From: a virus
IMG/VR virus record: IMGVR_UViG_3300031673_000258
Coordinates: 1-34,600 of that record
DNA: 34,600 nt
Strand: one strand, 5' to 3'
This document shows, piece by piece, positions 23,801 to 30,411 of this stretch. The notes under the pieces were generated by a model, which saw only the letters and a program-made list of their open reading frames with translations, did no database searches and was not told the origin of the DNA. The position numbers and the translations under genes were made by a program. Every line of letters begins with the position of its first letter. Positions within the stretch are counted from its first letter, which is position 1.

Positions 23801-24427
23801 TGTTTGATTTTCAGGTAATTGAGTCGCTTGTGTTGCTAATTCTTCGTTTGCTCTAACAAGACTAGTGCGCAAATCTCCTAATGTTTCTACAGACCGTTGT
23901 AACTGTGATTCAAGTCTTTGTGCTTGTGTTGAGCCTTCTCCAAACTGGTCTGTTGCTTGTCTCAATGCTTCCCGTGCTCTATCAACAACTTGTTCCTGAT
24001 TTGATATAGCTGCATTAAGTTGATTTACATGAGCACTACTACTATCAGATGCATTACCAAAGTTAGTTATTTCTTGAGTGGTCCTATCCAAACTAGTTCT
24101 CAGAGTTACAAGTGTAGTTTCTGCTCTTCTTAGCTGTAATTCATAATTAACTGCTTGCGCTGACCCTTCACCAAACTGCTCTGTTGCTTGTCTATGCGCC
24201 TCTCTCATTTGCTCTACAACACGTTCTTGCAGTCCAACAGCAGTAGTTAATTGTTCAGTTCTTGCCGCCGCAATTGTCATTGCATCGTCTACTCTATCAA
24301 GTCCAGCTGTAACTTGACGAAAATCCTCACGAGCAATCGATATTTGCTGGCCCATTGTTCTTATACCTTGCCTAAATTCCGCTGTATCTAATGCTACTCT
24401 TGCCGATATACTACCAACATTAGCCAT
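20879..24427 (-). CDS. Tape measure protein
   Basis: The 1182-residue product is the tail length ruler and the largest gene here. The N-terminal 220 residues contain two similar coiled-coil units (for example LRRAETTLVTLRTSLDRTTQ and its later copy). Then come the TP901-type minor tail core (TADEKMSGMKESMLDI...), hydrophobic segments at about 590-720, a long helical region, and a short SFSLPSFS-type repeat before the C-terminal end. The start follows AAAGGTGGTGAGTA. The stop TAG overlaps the suspected dit start. Confidence 0.93.
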   Translation of the reverse strand: MANVGSISARVALDTAEFRQGIRTMGQQISIAREDFRQVTAGLDRVDDAMTIAAARTEQLTTAVGLQERVVEQMREAHRQATEQFGEGSAQAVNYELQLRRAETTLVTLRTSLDRTTQEITNFGNASDSSSAHVNQLNAAISNQEQVVDRAREALRQATDQFGEGSTQAQRLESQLQRSVETLGDLRTSLVRANEELATQATQLPENQTRLQRFTEANERLTERMAPMRDALKNAATGLAALGAAAVAGLAVAGVKAADELQKALNGLQASTGTADEKMSGMKESMLDIYGNNFGESFEDISKSMGLIATQTKLSGIELTEATKSALALRDTFEFEVSESTRAVNQLMIQFGLNGNDAYNLIAQGAQNGLNKNEDLMDIINEYSVQFAGAGVSAEQMFNMLLAGADAGAFSIDVLGDGLKEFVIRAGDGSKKTKDAFTAIGLDADETTKKFVAGGASANQAFKDIILSLSLIKDPLEQSAQGVELFGTKWEDLRKSGILALNTTNSKINLTIDALKKINEVKYNTFGEAITGLGRQFEVGLAIPIGQKILPELNKLAKWASDNMPQIKSNIEVAMNAAFVAFDGFIVVVKLLVKNMDLVIAAVAGVTAAIIAQSVITGAIALYTAWTAATTGLTFAQWALNAAMTANPVGLVVVAIGALVAAATALYLNWDKVKQSFLDLPGPIKILVSAFTLLNPAALLVVGIVAAIKGVQFAMSDAIPAANLFGTGISDATKKAVEGYLNLSNSAEKSLLKMKISGEIISKETSINLTDTFAKMGEQIKGGMEEKFNKSLEIMRTFFLNSKTLTETEETLALEKMKQNTEDRKKIIDEQVAKIQEILRLASEAKRALTLDEQIKINQIQLTMKDNAVKNLSQGEVESKIILERMKQQASEITALQAAEIVKNSLKTKEETVKNAEEQYSKSIAEIIKMRDESGAITAEQAANLIAEATKQRDESVNIATDMHTKIISQAKLQAKEHVNEVEWTTGQIKSNWDVWFADWKEAWRSGTNDALATWKGWANSFTELMDTALSVIQNISGQMYDGFINLGTNLMDGLINGIKSSANWLYSTLDGIVSNIKNKFSFSLPSFSLPSFSMPSFASGVNNFSGGIARINERGGEIVNLPSGANVIPHDISMQIATAMGQNNNSNQAININLHLDGKVISQYMYNQQRSRARGNGVLVR

Positions 24428-24440
24428 TTACTCACCACCT

Positions 24441-24620
24441 TTATAAAACATCATCTGCAAAAGCTAATTGCTCAGGAGGGTTCTTTTCTTCATTTTCACA
24501 TTCCATGAATGCAACATATTGTTTTAGCGTTAGTCTACGTGTTTCAGTTTTTGTAAACCCCCATTTGACTCTACAGCGGTAATGGATTTGATTGAAGTTA
24601 ATTTTTTTTTTCTGTTGCAC
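24441..24620 (-). CDS. Second tail assembly chaperone part (gpT-like), likely frameshift extension
   Basis: This frame (59 residues from GTG 24620) has the gpGT-type pattern: IHYRCRVKWGFTKTETRRLTLKQY. It overlaps the end of the 24598 gene in a different frame. An A10 run (24611-24602) lies at the junction, so a +1 or -2 slip would fuse the two. A GTG behind GAGGTAAGTA could instead start it separately. Lambda and many siphoviruses make chaperone G and GT by such a slip. The ratio matters for tail assembly on the tape measure protein encoded next. Confidence 0.7.
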   Translation of the reverse strand: MQQKKKINFNQIHYRCRVKWGFTKTETRRLTLKQYVAFMECENEEKNPPEQLAFADDVL

Positions 24621-24978
24621 TACTTACCTCGTCTTTAGTTTCAGGCAAGCTTTCCACAAAACATCTTGTCAAAACTGTCAATATTTTGTGCATATTTCTA
24701 AATGTTATCATTTTTCTAATTTCTGCTTCTGTAATTTCTTCGTCCATGTCACATAATCCAGCATAAACTAGTGTTACGAGTGCGTCCAAATCTTCCAAAG
24801 TTATGCCTTTTGCCATGTTATCCATTACTTCAAAAGATTTCATTACGCTACCATGTGCCTTTGCTAATACCGCCATACCACCCATTCCATAGAGTAATAT
24901 TCTTTTTTTACCACCTAATTTTATTGTTTCACCCATATAATCCATGTCATTTATGTCAAGTATTTCATTTTTATTCAT
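24598..24978 (-). CDS. Tail assembly chaperone (gpG-like)
   Basis: The 126-residue helical product lies between the major tail protein and the tape measure genes, the usual place for gpG. It contains GETIKLGGKKRILLYGMGGM, LTLEDLDALV-type helices and an acidic segment (EEITEAEIRKM). The last codons are GAA AAA AAA AAT TAA, ending on a ten-A run that invites ribosomal slippage into the following frame. The ATG follows GAGGTG. Confidence 0.78.
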   Translation of the reverse strand: MNKNEILDINDMDYMGETIKLGGKKRILLYGMGGMAVLAKAHGSVMKSFEVMDNMAKGITLEDLDALVTLVYAGLCDMDEEITEAEIRKMITFRNMHKILTVLTRCFVESLPETKDEVSSATEKKN

Positions 24979-25007
24979 ATCAACACCTCATTTTTTAAAA
25001 ATTAAAA

Positions 25008-25023
25008 GGGGTATTGCTACCCC
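25008..25023 (-). other. Hairpin with GCAA tetraloop after the major tail gene
   Basis: As minus RNA, GGGGTA-GCAA-TACCCC forms a 6-bp stem closed by a GNRA tetraloop and followed by TTTTAATTTTT. It lies between the major tail gene and the gpG gene. It may be a leaky terminator or a 3'-stabilising element that sets high major tail protein levels. Confidence 0.62.
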
Positions 25024-25033
25024 AATTATAAAA

Positions 25034-25113
25034 CTTAACGTTCCCATCAAACACTGAAGGAGTTGAACCTTCTATTCAGCTACCGAGCTGTACGGAATCG
25101 AACCGTCATTAAG
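25034..25113 (-). other. tRNA-like folded element
   Basis: The minus RNA closes on itself with a 7-bp outer stem (25113-25107 with 25040-25034). It holds three hairpins: ACGG-TTCGATT-CCGT, CAGCT-CGGT-AGCTG and GAAGG-TTCAACT-CCTTC. Two of the three loops match the tRNA T-loop consensus TTCRANY. The last arm is followed by 15 extra bases before the outer stem, and there is no 7-nt anticodon loop. It is therefore not a working tRNA but resembles a tRNA-derived or tRNA-mimic structure. Confidence 0.45.
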
Positions 25114-25115
25114 TA

Positions 25116-26003
25116 TTATGCTGCTGTAAAGTTTGATACATTGATTGCTGCAAGCGCATTACCAGATTTGTCGACTACATTTGTAGTTGCAATTGCAATG
25201 TGTGCAACTGTTGTTAAGTCGCCAGTCGGATTGAACGTTACGACTGTATCATTTGTTGAGATACTAAGCACACCAACGATTGGAGTTCCATCCGATGCTA
25301 TCATTACGAAGAAGTTTGAAGCAGTTACGCAACTTGGCAAAATTGCTTCCGAAAAAGTCCAAACAATGTTGTTAGATTTTGGAAATGCACCCTCTGTATC
25401 AACTGGGACAATTGTAACGGTTGGTGCTACGACATCAGGAGAAATATCACCAGTTGTAAACCAACCAGTTCCAGTACCAGCCACCCAACTTGCTGCGCTT
25501 TCATCCGCTATTCTTTTCCTTAATCCATCGTAGATTCTCTGTACTGCAATCCCAACTACTTTATCAGTTTGAGGACTTACTTTATCTTTTTTAGTCTCTA
25601 AATCATCATCAGATTCGCTGAATTTTACCTTTAGAAACTTATAGTATTTATACGTACTGTCTCTCTTTTTTGCCTTAAAAGATACCGCAAAAAATGGTTT
25701 AACATCACTTGAAGTTGGTGTTCTAACTCCTGCAACCATAGTTTGACCATTTACATAAGCTCTTTCATCCTCTGTGAAATCTGTCAAATCAAGTGTGAGC
25801 TCACAGTCTCCATCATCGTCATATGTATCCACTACTATATCATCAGCATATTGCAGTTCCTGAGACGTTTTATTCTTTATCCCAGCTTTCATAAGTTTTT
25901 TAGTAAATGGAAATGCTACATCATAGGTTGTCGATACCGATGTGTCCGTTAATACCTTATGCATAACTAAATTTTCAATTCCAATTCTACTATTTGCAGC
26001 CAT
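25116..26003 (-). CDS. Major tail protein with C-terminal Ig-like domain
   Basis: The 295-residue product has the phi13-family major tail protein fold in residues 1-195 (RIGIENLVMHKVL, DDGDCELTLDLTDFTEDERA, FFAVSFKAKKRDSTYKYYKF). A linker follows, then an Ig-like Big_5 domain at about 210-295 (SPDVVAPTVTIVPVDTEGAF, WTFSEAI, VTFNPTGDL). Tube subunits form the tail shaft, and added Ig-like domains are thought to decorate the surface. The position just before the chaperone genes is classical. Confidence 0.9.
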   Translation of the reverse strand: MAANSRIGIENLVMHKVLTDTSVSTTYDVAFPFTKKLMKAGIKNKTSQELQYADDIVVDTYDDDGDCELTLDLTDFTEDERAYVNGQTMVAGVRTPTSSDVKPFFAVSFKAKKRDSTYKYYKFLKVKFSESDDDLETKKDKVSPQTDKVVGIAVQRIYDGLRKRIADESAASWVAGTGTGWFTTGDISPDVVAPTVTIVPVDTEGAFPKSNNIVWTFSEAILPSCVTASNFFVMIASDGTPIVGVLSISTNDTVVTFNPTGDLTTVAHIAIATTNVVDKSGNALAAINVSNFTAA

Positions 26004-26026
26004 TATATTACCTCCAATTTTTTATT

Positions 26027-26401
26027 TTATACTGTAAATGTACCTGTAAAACTCATTATTTTATGCTTTATAATAACGCCTGTATCCAAGGGTTCATCTT
26101 GGTCTTGAGCGTAATTTCTTGTAAATCCTATTGCGTTCATTATACGGTTTACATGCCCTGCTATAGTGCTATTATTAGCAGTACTCCAAATATGTATTCT
26201 AAATGTAACTTCGCTTTCTATTTCTGTGTCATCGGCAACTAATCCCCTTATATTACCTATTTCATCATAAGTCAAATAAGGATAAATAGGCTCACCCGTA
26301 AATTTTGCACTGCCATCAAACATCCTTATCTTAGGTACTAGTGCAATTAATGACACATCAGTGCTTAATGCTGTTGCGATAGTTGGTTTTGCATTATACA
26401 A
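26027..26401 (-). CDS. Tail terminator / DUF3168-like protein
   Basis: The product is about 124 residues. TTG 26401 lies six bases after GGGGTG; GTG 26410 is in frame but merges with the binding site. The YPYLTYDEIGN and ESEVTFRIHIWSTANNS blocks and the helix after them fit the DUF3168/tail terminator family. It closes the tail tube end that joins the head. It overlaps the gp10-like gene. Confidence 0.78.
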   Translation of the reverse strand: MYNAKPTIATALSTDVSLIALVPKIRMFDGSAKFTGEPIYPYLTYDEIGNIRGLVADDTEIESEVTFRIHIWSTANNSTIAGHVNRIMNAIGFTRNYAQDQDEPLDTGVIIKHKIMSFTGTFTV

Positions 26402-26792
26402 TAAGCTCACCCCTTATTACATCCGCTATTTTGTCTAAAACTTCTTGTCGTTTGCTTATTACAGATGGTTCTCCAAATGGCTTTGCTAGCATTTTTAACG
26501 TTCCCCATTCAAGCCACCGATCATAAAAAAACTCAGGTGAGCTTCGACTTCGTTCAATCGCTCCAACTAGTACGTATTTCTCCTCATCACCTTCGCCTTT
26601 TATATCTGTAACTATAATATTGTCACTAATATGGCGCCCTTGTGATGTTGCTCGTGATACTCTTTGAGCCATTTCTTGGCGCAAAACTAATGCACCTTTT
26701 AAGATAGCTTTTTCTTTTATTTTTTCTACATCTTTTCCCATTCTTTCAATTTGTAATAGCATTTCTTCAATTCCATCTACTTGCATAGCCAT
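26394..26792 (-). CDS. HK97 gp10-like tail completion protein
   Basis: The 132-residue product has a helical start (GIEEMLLQIERMGKDVEKIK, then KGALVLRQEM) and the block FFYDRWLEWGTLKMLAKPFG seen in HK97 gp10-like proteins. These lie between head closure and tail terminator genes, as here. Its role is joining the completed tail to the head. Confidence 0.85.
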   Translation of the reverse strand: MAMQVDGIEEMLLQIERMGKDVEKIKEKAILKGALVLRQEMAQRVSRATSQGRHISDNIIVTDIKGEGDEEKYVLVGAIERSRSSPEFFYDRWLEWGTLKMLAKPFGEPSVISKRQEVLDKIADVIRGELIV

Positions 26793-26793
26793 T

Positions 26794-27114
26794 TTATACC
26801 GCCACCTTCGCAGTTATGATAATTTCTTGATTTTTTTCGTCTGTGTTGATAACATCTAAGATTTCAAAATATTTGCACCTAAATAATAACCTTAAATGTG
26901 GCGATACTCCACCAATATAGCGTATTTTAAACGCTTCTGTTATATCTGAGTTTACAGTGGCAAGTTTATAGTATTCTTTTCCCGTTTTAGGCATTGGTTG
27001 CGCCCACAAAGTACGCCAATTTATCCAAGTTTCAATTGGATTCAGCTCGGAATCTTGGGTTATTGACTTTTTTTGTAGTGTTATTTGATGTGTTAATTCG
27101 CCAGCATTAATCAT
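26794..27114 (-). CDS. Head closure protein (head-tail joining, SPP1 gp16 type)
   Basis: The 106-residue product shows the family pattern MINAGELTHQITLQKKS, then WINWRTLWAQPMPKTGKEYY, then FKIRYIGGV. It is a small beta-barrel that seals the connector after DNA packaging. The start overlaps the connector stop (ATGA). Confidence 0.88.
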   Translation of the reverse strand: MINAGELTHQITLQKKSITQDSELNPIETWINWRTLWAQPMPKTGKEYYKLATVNSDITEAFKIRYIGGVSPHLRLLFRCKYFEILDVINTDEKNQEIIITAKVAV

Positions 27115-28046
27115 AATTGCACCAACTTATCCTGCCAAAGTAACGCTGATAATGTAAAATCTATCTCTTTTGCGCTGCCTAATGCTTGGTCAACAGGAGT
27201 TCGATTAGTAAACCAGTGTGATATCAATAGTTTCATGGCTTGTATAACCTTTTCAGGTACCGCACTAGCTGCACCAAAACCACATGTAAATGTTATTAAT
27301 ATAGCATCAAGCGGATATGGCGTAAATGATGGCCATGATTTACCATATGCCGGGACAACTCGACCAACTACACCTCTAATGCTTGTAATATAGTCAGTTG
27401 CAACCGTTAATGTTGTAATAGTACCAACACTATTCTTGTAACTAATAGAATCAATAGTTTGTAGATTGCCAAGTGGTATTTCAATTTCGTAGCAAGGAAA
27501 ATCTTGCATTGCCATCTCCCAAACTTGTGTGATATAAGCTTTGCCTTGATACTCTTCGCAATATTGACGCGCTGCTGTTATTAAGCTTGTTAAATAAGTA
27601 TCCTCGGACGTATACCCTTGATTTAAAATTACATTAACAGAATAAGTAGCATTTGCAAATGTAAGAACTCCAACAACTCTTATATATTGATTATCGCCTG
27701 TGTACTGATACTTAAAGGTTTGGTCATCATTTGTCGGAGTAATTTGTGTAAAACTGTACCAATCTACCCAAGTTGAATGATCGTTACTTTCTTGTATTTT
27801 TACGTCAAGTTTACCAGTAGCAACTACAGTCCCAACATTTAATTCTACTGTAGCACTATAACCTAATACATCAATATAGTCACCATTTACAGTAGCTGGA
27901 GTTCTTAATGCAGTTAATATAGATTCTTCGATTGTTAATCCTGCGCATGTGTCTGCATAATCAGATATTTTTAAATAATCTTTTATTTCAGAAAGCGTTA
28001 TTGGCTCAGATGTTGGAGGTGTTTTAAGTGTTAAATTATATTTCAT
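27111..28046 (-). CDS. Head-tail connector (gp6-like) with inserted beta domain
   Basis: The 311-residue product is three times the usual length of this family. The start (PITLSEIKDYLKIS) and the later helices (YLTSLITAARQYCEEYQGKA to VIQAMKLLISHWFTNR) are the normal connector fold. Between them, residues about 38-145 form a separate beta-rich domain (VLGYSATVELNVGTVVATGK, KIQESNDHSTWVDW). This insert resembles the free-standing surface protein encoded at 29920. The connector ring would thus carry outward-facing decoration. Confidence 0.82.
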   Translation of the reverse strand: MKYNLTLKTPPTSEPITLSEIKDYLKISDYADTCAGLTIEESILTALRTPATVNGDYIDVLGYSATVELNVGTVVATGKLDVKIQESNDHSTWVDWYSFTQITPTNDDQTFKYQYTGDNQYIRVVGVLTFANATYSVNVILNQGYTSEDTYLTSLITAARQYCEEYQGKAYITQVWEMAMQDFPCYEIEIPLGNLQTIDSISYKNSVGTITTLTVATDYITSIRGVVGRVVPAYGKSWPSFTPYPLDAILITFTCGFGAASAVPEKVIQAMKLLISHWFTNRTPVDQALGSAKEIDFTLSALLWQDKLVQL

Positions 28047-28055
28047 TTTTACCCC

Positions 28056-28410
28056 CTAATAAATATGGTATTCTACTCCTAGTGATATTGTGTTTGGTCC
28101 AGCATCTAATGTACATAATGATACAGATATTCTTTCTCCTGCAACAAATCTAGGGGTCATAATATAAATAGGCTCTAATGTATCTTGGGCGTTTGCCTTT
28201 ATTATTCTTTTAGTACTTACTCTTTCTTCGTATCCTGATAAGCCTTTCCAAAATATAACTTGGTAGGTTGTTGTTGCCGTAGGAGCGGAAGGTGTAAAAA
28301 AGTGTAAATCAAATGACTCTCCAACACCTACGCCCGGTGTTGTATGTACCTAACGTATGAGCCAAAGCAACTGCACCTGTATAATTTTTTACATCTAAAT
28401 GATTAATCAT
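28056..28410 (-). pseudogene. Frameshifted small head gene
   Basis: ATG 28410 overlaps the upstream stop (ATGA) and opens MINHLDVKNYTGAVALAHTL. The frame soon hits a stop in TGA. A second frame continues as TPGVGVGESFDLHFFTPSAP and runs to TAG at 28056, with YQVIFWKGLSGYEE and a beta end. One extra base near 28349-28350 explains the break; removing one G of TTAGG restores a single product of about 117 residues. This is either a real mutation or a sequencing error. It is probably a beta-type capsid surface protein. Confidence 0.7.
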
Positions 28411-28637
28411 TTTTTACCTCCAAATTTCTTTGTAGGTTTTATTGTTTCTACTATTTTTTCTGCTATTTCTGCTATTTCTTCAACTTTTTTAATTATTACT
28501 TCTTCTTTATTTTTAATTTCTATAGCCTGTAAATTTTGTATTAAAGCATTAGCAAGTTTATCAGATAAATTTGCAACATCTCCATTTTTAAAATTTCCTT
28601 CAGGACCACAAATATCAACATTTAATTTAACTTTCAT
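28407..28637 (-). CDS. Small head-module protein
   Basis: The 76-residue product starts with a beta segment (MKVKLNVDICGPEGNFKNGD, then VANLSDKLANALIQNLQAIE), a pattern I associate with short phage head-region proteins. It ends in a Glu/Lys helix. It has a GGAGG ribosome binding site. The function is unknown. Confidence 0.62.
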   Translation of the reverse strand: MKVKLNVDICGPEGNFKNGDVANLSDKLANALIQNLQAIEIKNKEEVIIKKVEEIAEIAEKIVETIKPTKKFGGKK

Positions 28638-28691
28638 TTTTACCTCCTAAAATATTAGAGGGAAATTAATCCCCCGTTATATTTTATTTAT

Positions 28692-29621
28692 TTATGCTAG
28701 TGCATCCTGTGCAGGATATACCATATTAGTTTTATTGCTAGTTGTGAAACGGTTATCCTGGGCTAATTGTACATTACATACTACTGCTCCTGCTATAGTA
28801 GCACCGCCAGATGTTGCAAGTGTCATACCTCTATTACCAATAACGTACACCTTATTAGATGCGTCATTAATACACGCTAAAGTGCTTGCAATCACATTGT
28901 TTTTTATCATGCCATATTTCCCAACTGCAAATGTAGCTGCACCAATATCTATTCCCATGTTTGCACCTTGAATCAAGCAATCTTCAACAAGGAAATCGTC
29001 TGCTTGACCAGCTCCCAATTCAATAACGGCATCCGAAAACGCACCTTTTGTTACGCATTTTCTGAACTCAAGACCAACACAAGCTGTTGCTAATACGGCT
29101 GCTGTTGCTGCTGTTGTTGAGTCTGCCATAAATTCACAATTATTGAAACTTATACCATGTTGACCTGTCAAAGTGATTATGTCTCCACCAACTAAAACTG
29201 GACCCTTAAACATGATATTGTGAAATTTGCAACCCATGTAACTAGTAGTAGCACCAACAACGATATTGCCAATCAATTGTGGTTTATCCTTCCAGTCAGT
29301 TGAGCCAATTCCAATTACATCTGTTTTCTGTGCAAGTTTTGTTAAATCCTCGCCTTCTGCTGTTGCAGTTTGGTCACCTTTAAATAAAATTACATTTCTT
29401 GCAGCATAACCAAGCTTATCTGCTGCTGCAATGTCAGCATGACTTAGTGCCATAGCTATTGACATTTTTTTTACGCATGATTCCCATGACATGCCATCGT
29501 TTGTGTCAACGCCTGCGTTAGAGTCAACCATATATACTGTATGTGCTGCCCCAAGTAGGCTTGCAATTTGTTCTGAAAACATAAAACTTGGAGTCGTATT
29601 ATAACCATTGGGTATTCCCAT
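28692..29621 (-). CDS. Beta-helix protein in the head module, probable capsid fibre/decoration
   Basis: The product is 309 residues from ATG 29621, which has GGAGG upstream; an in-frame TTG at 29642 is unlikely. An opening segment (VYMVDSNAGVDTNDGMSWES) leads to a right-handed beta-helix pattern with repeated GxxFHNI, ISFNNCEF, LEFRKCVT and IKNNVIAS rungs. The fold is that of pectate-lyase-like spikes. Here it sits among capsid genes between MCP and connector, so it may be a head fibre, not a tail spike. No catalytic residues can be assigned. Confidence 0.7.
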   Translation of the reverse strand: MGIPNGYNTTPSFMFSEQIASLLGAAHTVYMVDSNAGVDTNDGMSWESCVKKMSIAMALSHADIAAADKLGYAARNVILFKGDQTATAEGEDLTKLAQKTDVIGIGSTDWKDKPQLIGNIVVGATTSYMGCKFHNIMFKGPVLVGGDIITLTGQHGISFNNCEFMADSTTAATAAVLATACVGLEFRKCVTKGAFSDAVIELGAGQADDFLVEDCLIQGANMGIDIGAATFAVGKYGMIKNNVIASTLACINDASNKVYVIGNRGMTLATSGGATIAGAVVCNVQLAQDNRFTTSNKTNMVYPAQDALA

Positions 29622-29648
29622 TATTTGTTTACCTCCATTCAAAATTTA

Positions 29649-29666
29649 AGGGCTGTTTCCAGCCCT
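29649..29666 (-). other. GAAA tetraloop hairpin between head genes
   Basis: As minus RNA, AGGGCTG-GAAA-CAGCCCT is a 7-bp stem closed by a GNRA tetraloop. It lies between the NUMOD3-type gene and the beta-helix gene. It is followed by TTAAATTTT and may be a partial terminator or mRNA stabiliser. On the plus strand it is followed by CTTTTT, so it could also stop antisense RNA. Confidence 0.6.
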
Positions 29667-29674
29667 CTTTTTAT

Positions 29675-29923
29675 TTATGCGTTTTTTGCACGAATCCATA
29701 TTCTTTCACTGTAATTGTATTTGTCCTTAAATCTCTTTCTAGTCATACCATCCTTTACATCGTTAATCATTTCTTGCGTAATACTCTTTTGTCTATACGG
29801 ACGTGGTTCTTGAAGCTTTTTTTTAGTTAATTCTGATGGTATATGTCCTTTGTGAGATTCCGATAATTTTTGTCTATGCTCATCTGATAATTTTCTACCT
29901 AGATAAAGGAGAGGGCATGTCAA
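29675..29923 (-). CDS. NUMOD3-like fragment of a homing endonuclease
   Basis: The 82-residue frame starts at TTG 29923, which overlaps the upstream stop (TTGA), with no clear ribosome binding site. It contains the NUMOD3 DNA-binding motif of homing endonucleases (GRKLSDEHRQKLSESHKGHI) and a helix-turn-helix-like end (KDGMTRKRFKDKYNYSERIW). No GIY-YIG or HNH catalytic domain is present. It is most likely a remnant or a stand-alone DNA-binding piece left by a homing element between capsid genes. Confidence 0.6.
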   Translation of the reverse strand: MTCPLLYLGRKLSDEHRQKLSESHKGHIPSELTKKKLQEPRPYRQKSITQEMINDVKDGMTRKRFKDKYNYSERIWIRAKNA

Positions 29924-30378
29924 CTTAAACCGATTGAAACCGCACCATCGGCCAACGTTGATAGTTCAACAGTTGGAACGGTTTTTGAATTATATCTAAT
30001 AGCAATTATACTGTCTAAAGCGCTTGCTGCTGTATCAAGTACTAGGTCAGGTCTAATATATCTTTTGCCCGGTCTTACACAATCAAGCACAAGTATATTA
30101 TTATTTGTATCTGTTCCAGCAGCAGTTACAGTAGCAGTTGTTGTTGCGTATGCTTGACCACTTGCAAGTCCTGCCGTATTACCAGCCAAGGCTTTAAGCG
30201 TACAAACTGCAGTAGTTAACACTGTGCTAAAACTTGCTATAAAACAAACGCTATCAAACACGCCTTCGGTTGGGGATGCCATGTCAATTTCTGTTGCCGT
30301 TTCTACATCTGTTGTAGATGCTGCTTGATATCCAAAGCATCTAGTAATAAGGCAATTTTTAAAAATAGATTCAATCAT
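29920..30378 (-). CDS. Beta-rich head protein (decoration-like)
   Basis: The 152-residue product is rich in Ala, Thr and Val beta strands (TEGVFDSVCFIASFSTVLTT, LKALAGNTAGLASG, YIRPDLVLDTAASALDSIIA). It lies directly behind the major capsid gene with a GGAGG site. This position and composition fit a capsid decoration or head-fibre base protein. A comparable fold seems to be inserted in the connector at 27111. Confidence 0.65.
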   Translation of the reverse strand: MIESIFKNCLITRCFGYQAASTTDVETATEIDMASPTEGVFDSVCFIASFSTVLTTAVCTLKALAGNTAGLASGQAYATTTATVTAAGTDTNNNILVLDCVRPGKRYIRPDLVLDTAASALDSIIAIRYNSKTVPTVELSTLADGAVSIGLS

Positions 30379-30411
30379 TTACATTTACCTCCGTTAATTT
30401 ATTTTTATTAC

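Noticed and set aside
24598-24620. A -1 frameshift at the A-run
   Set aside because: The -1 frame stops after about 25 unrelated residues; the gpT-like pattern is in the +1 (or -2) frame.
25034-25113. A functional tRNA gene
   Set aside because: There is no 7-nt anticodon loop and the T-arm is followed by 15 bases before the outer stem; it is kept only as a tRNA-like element.
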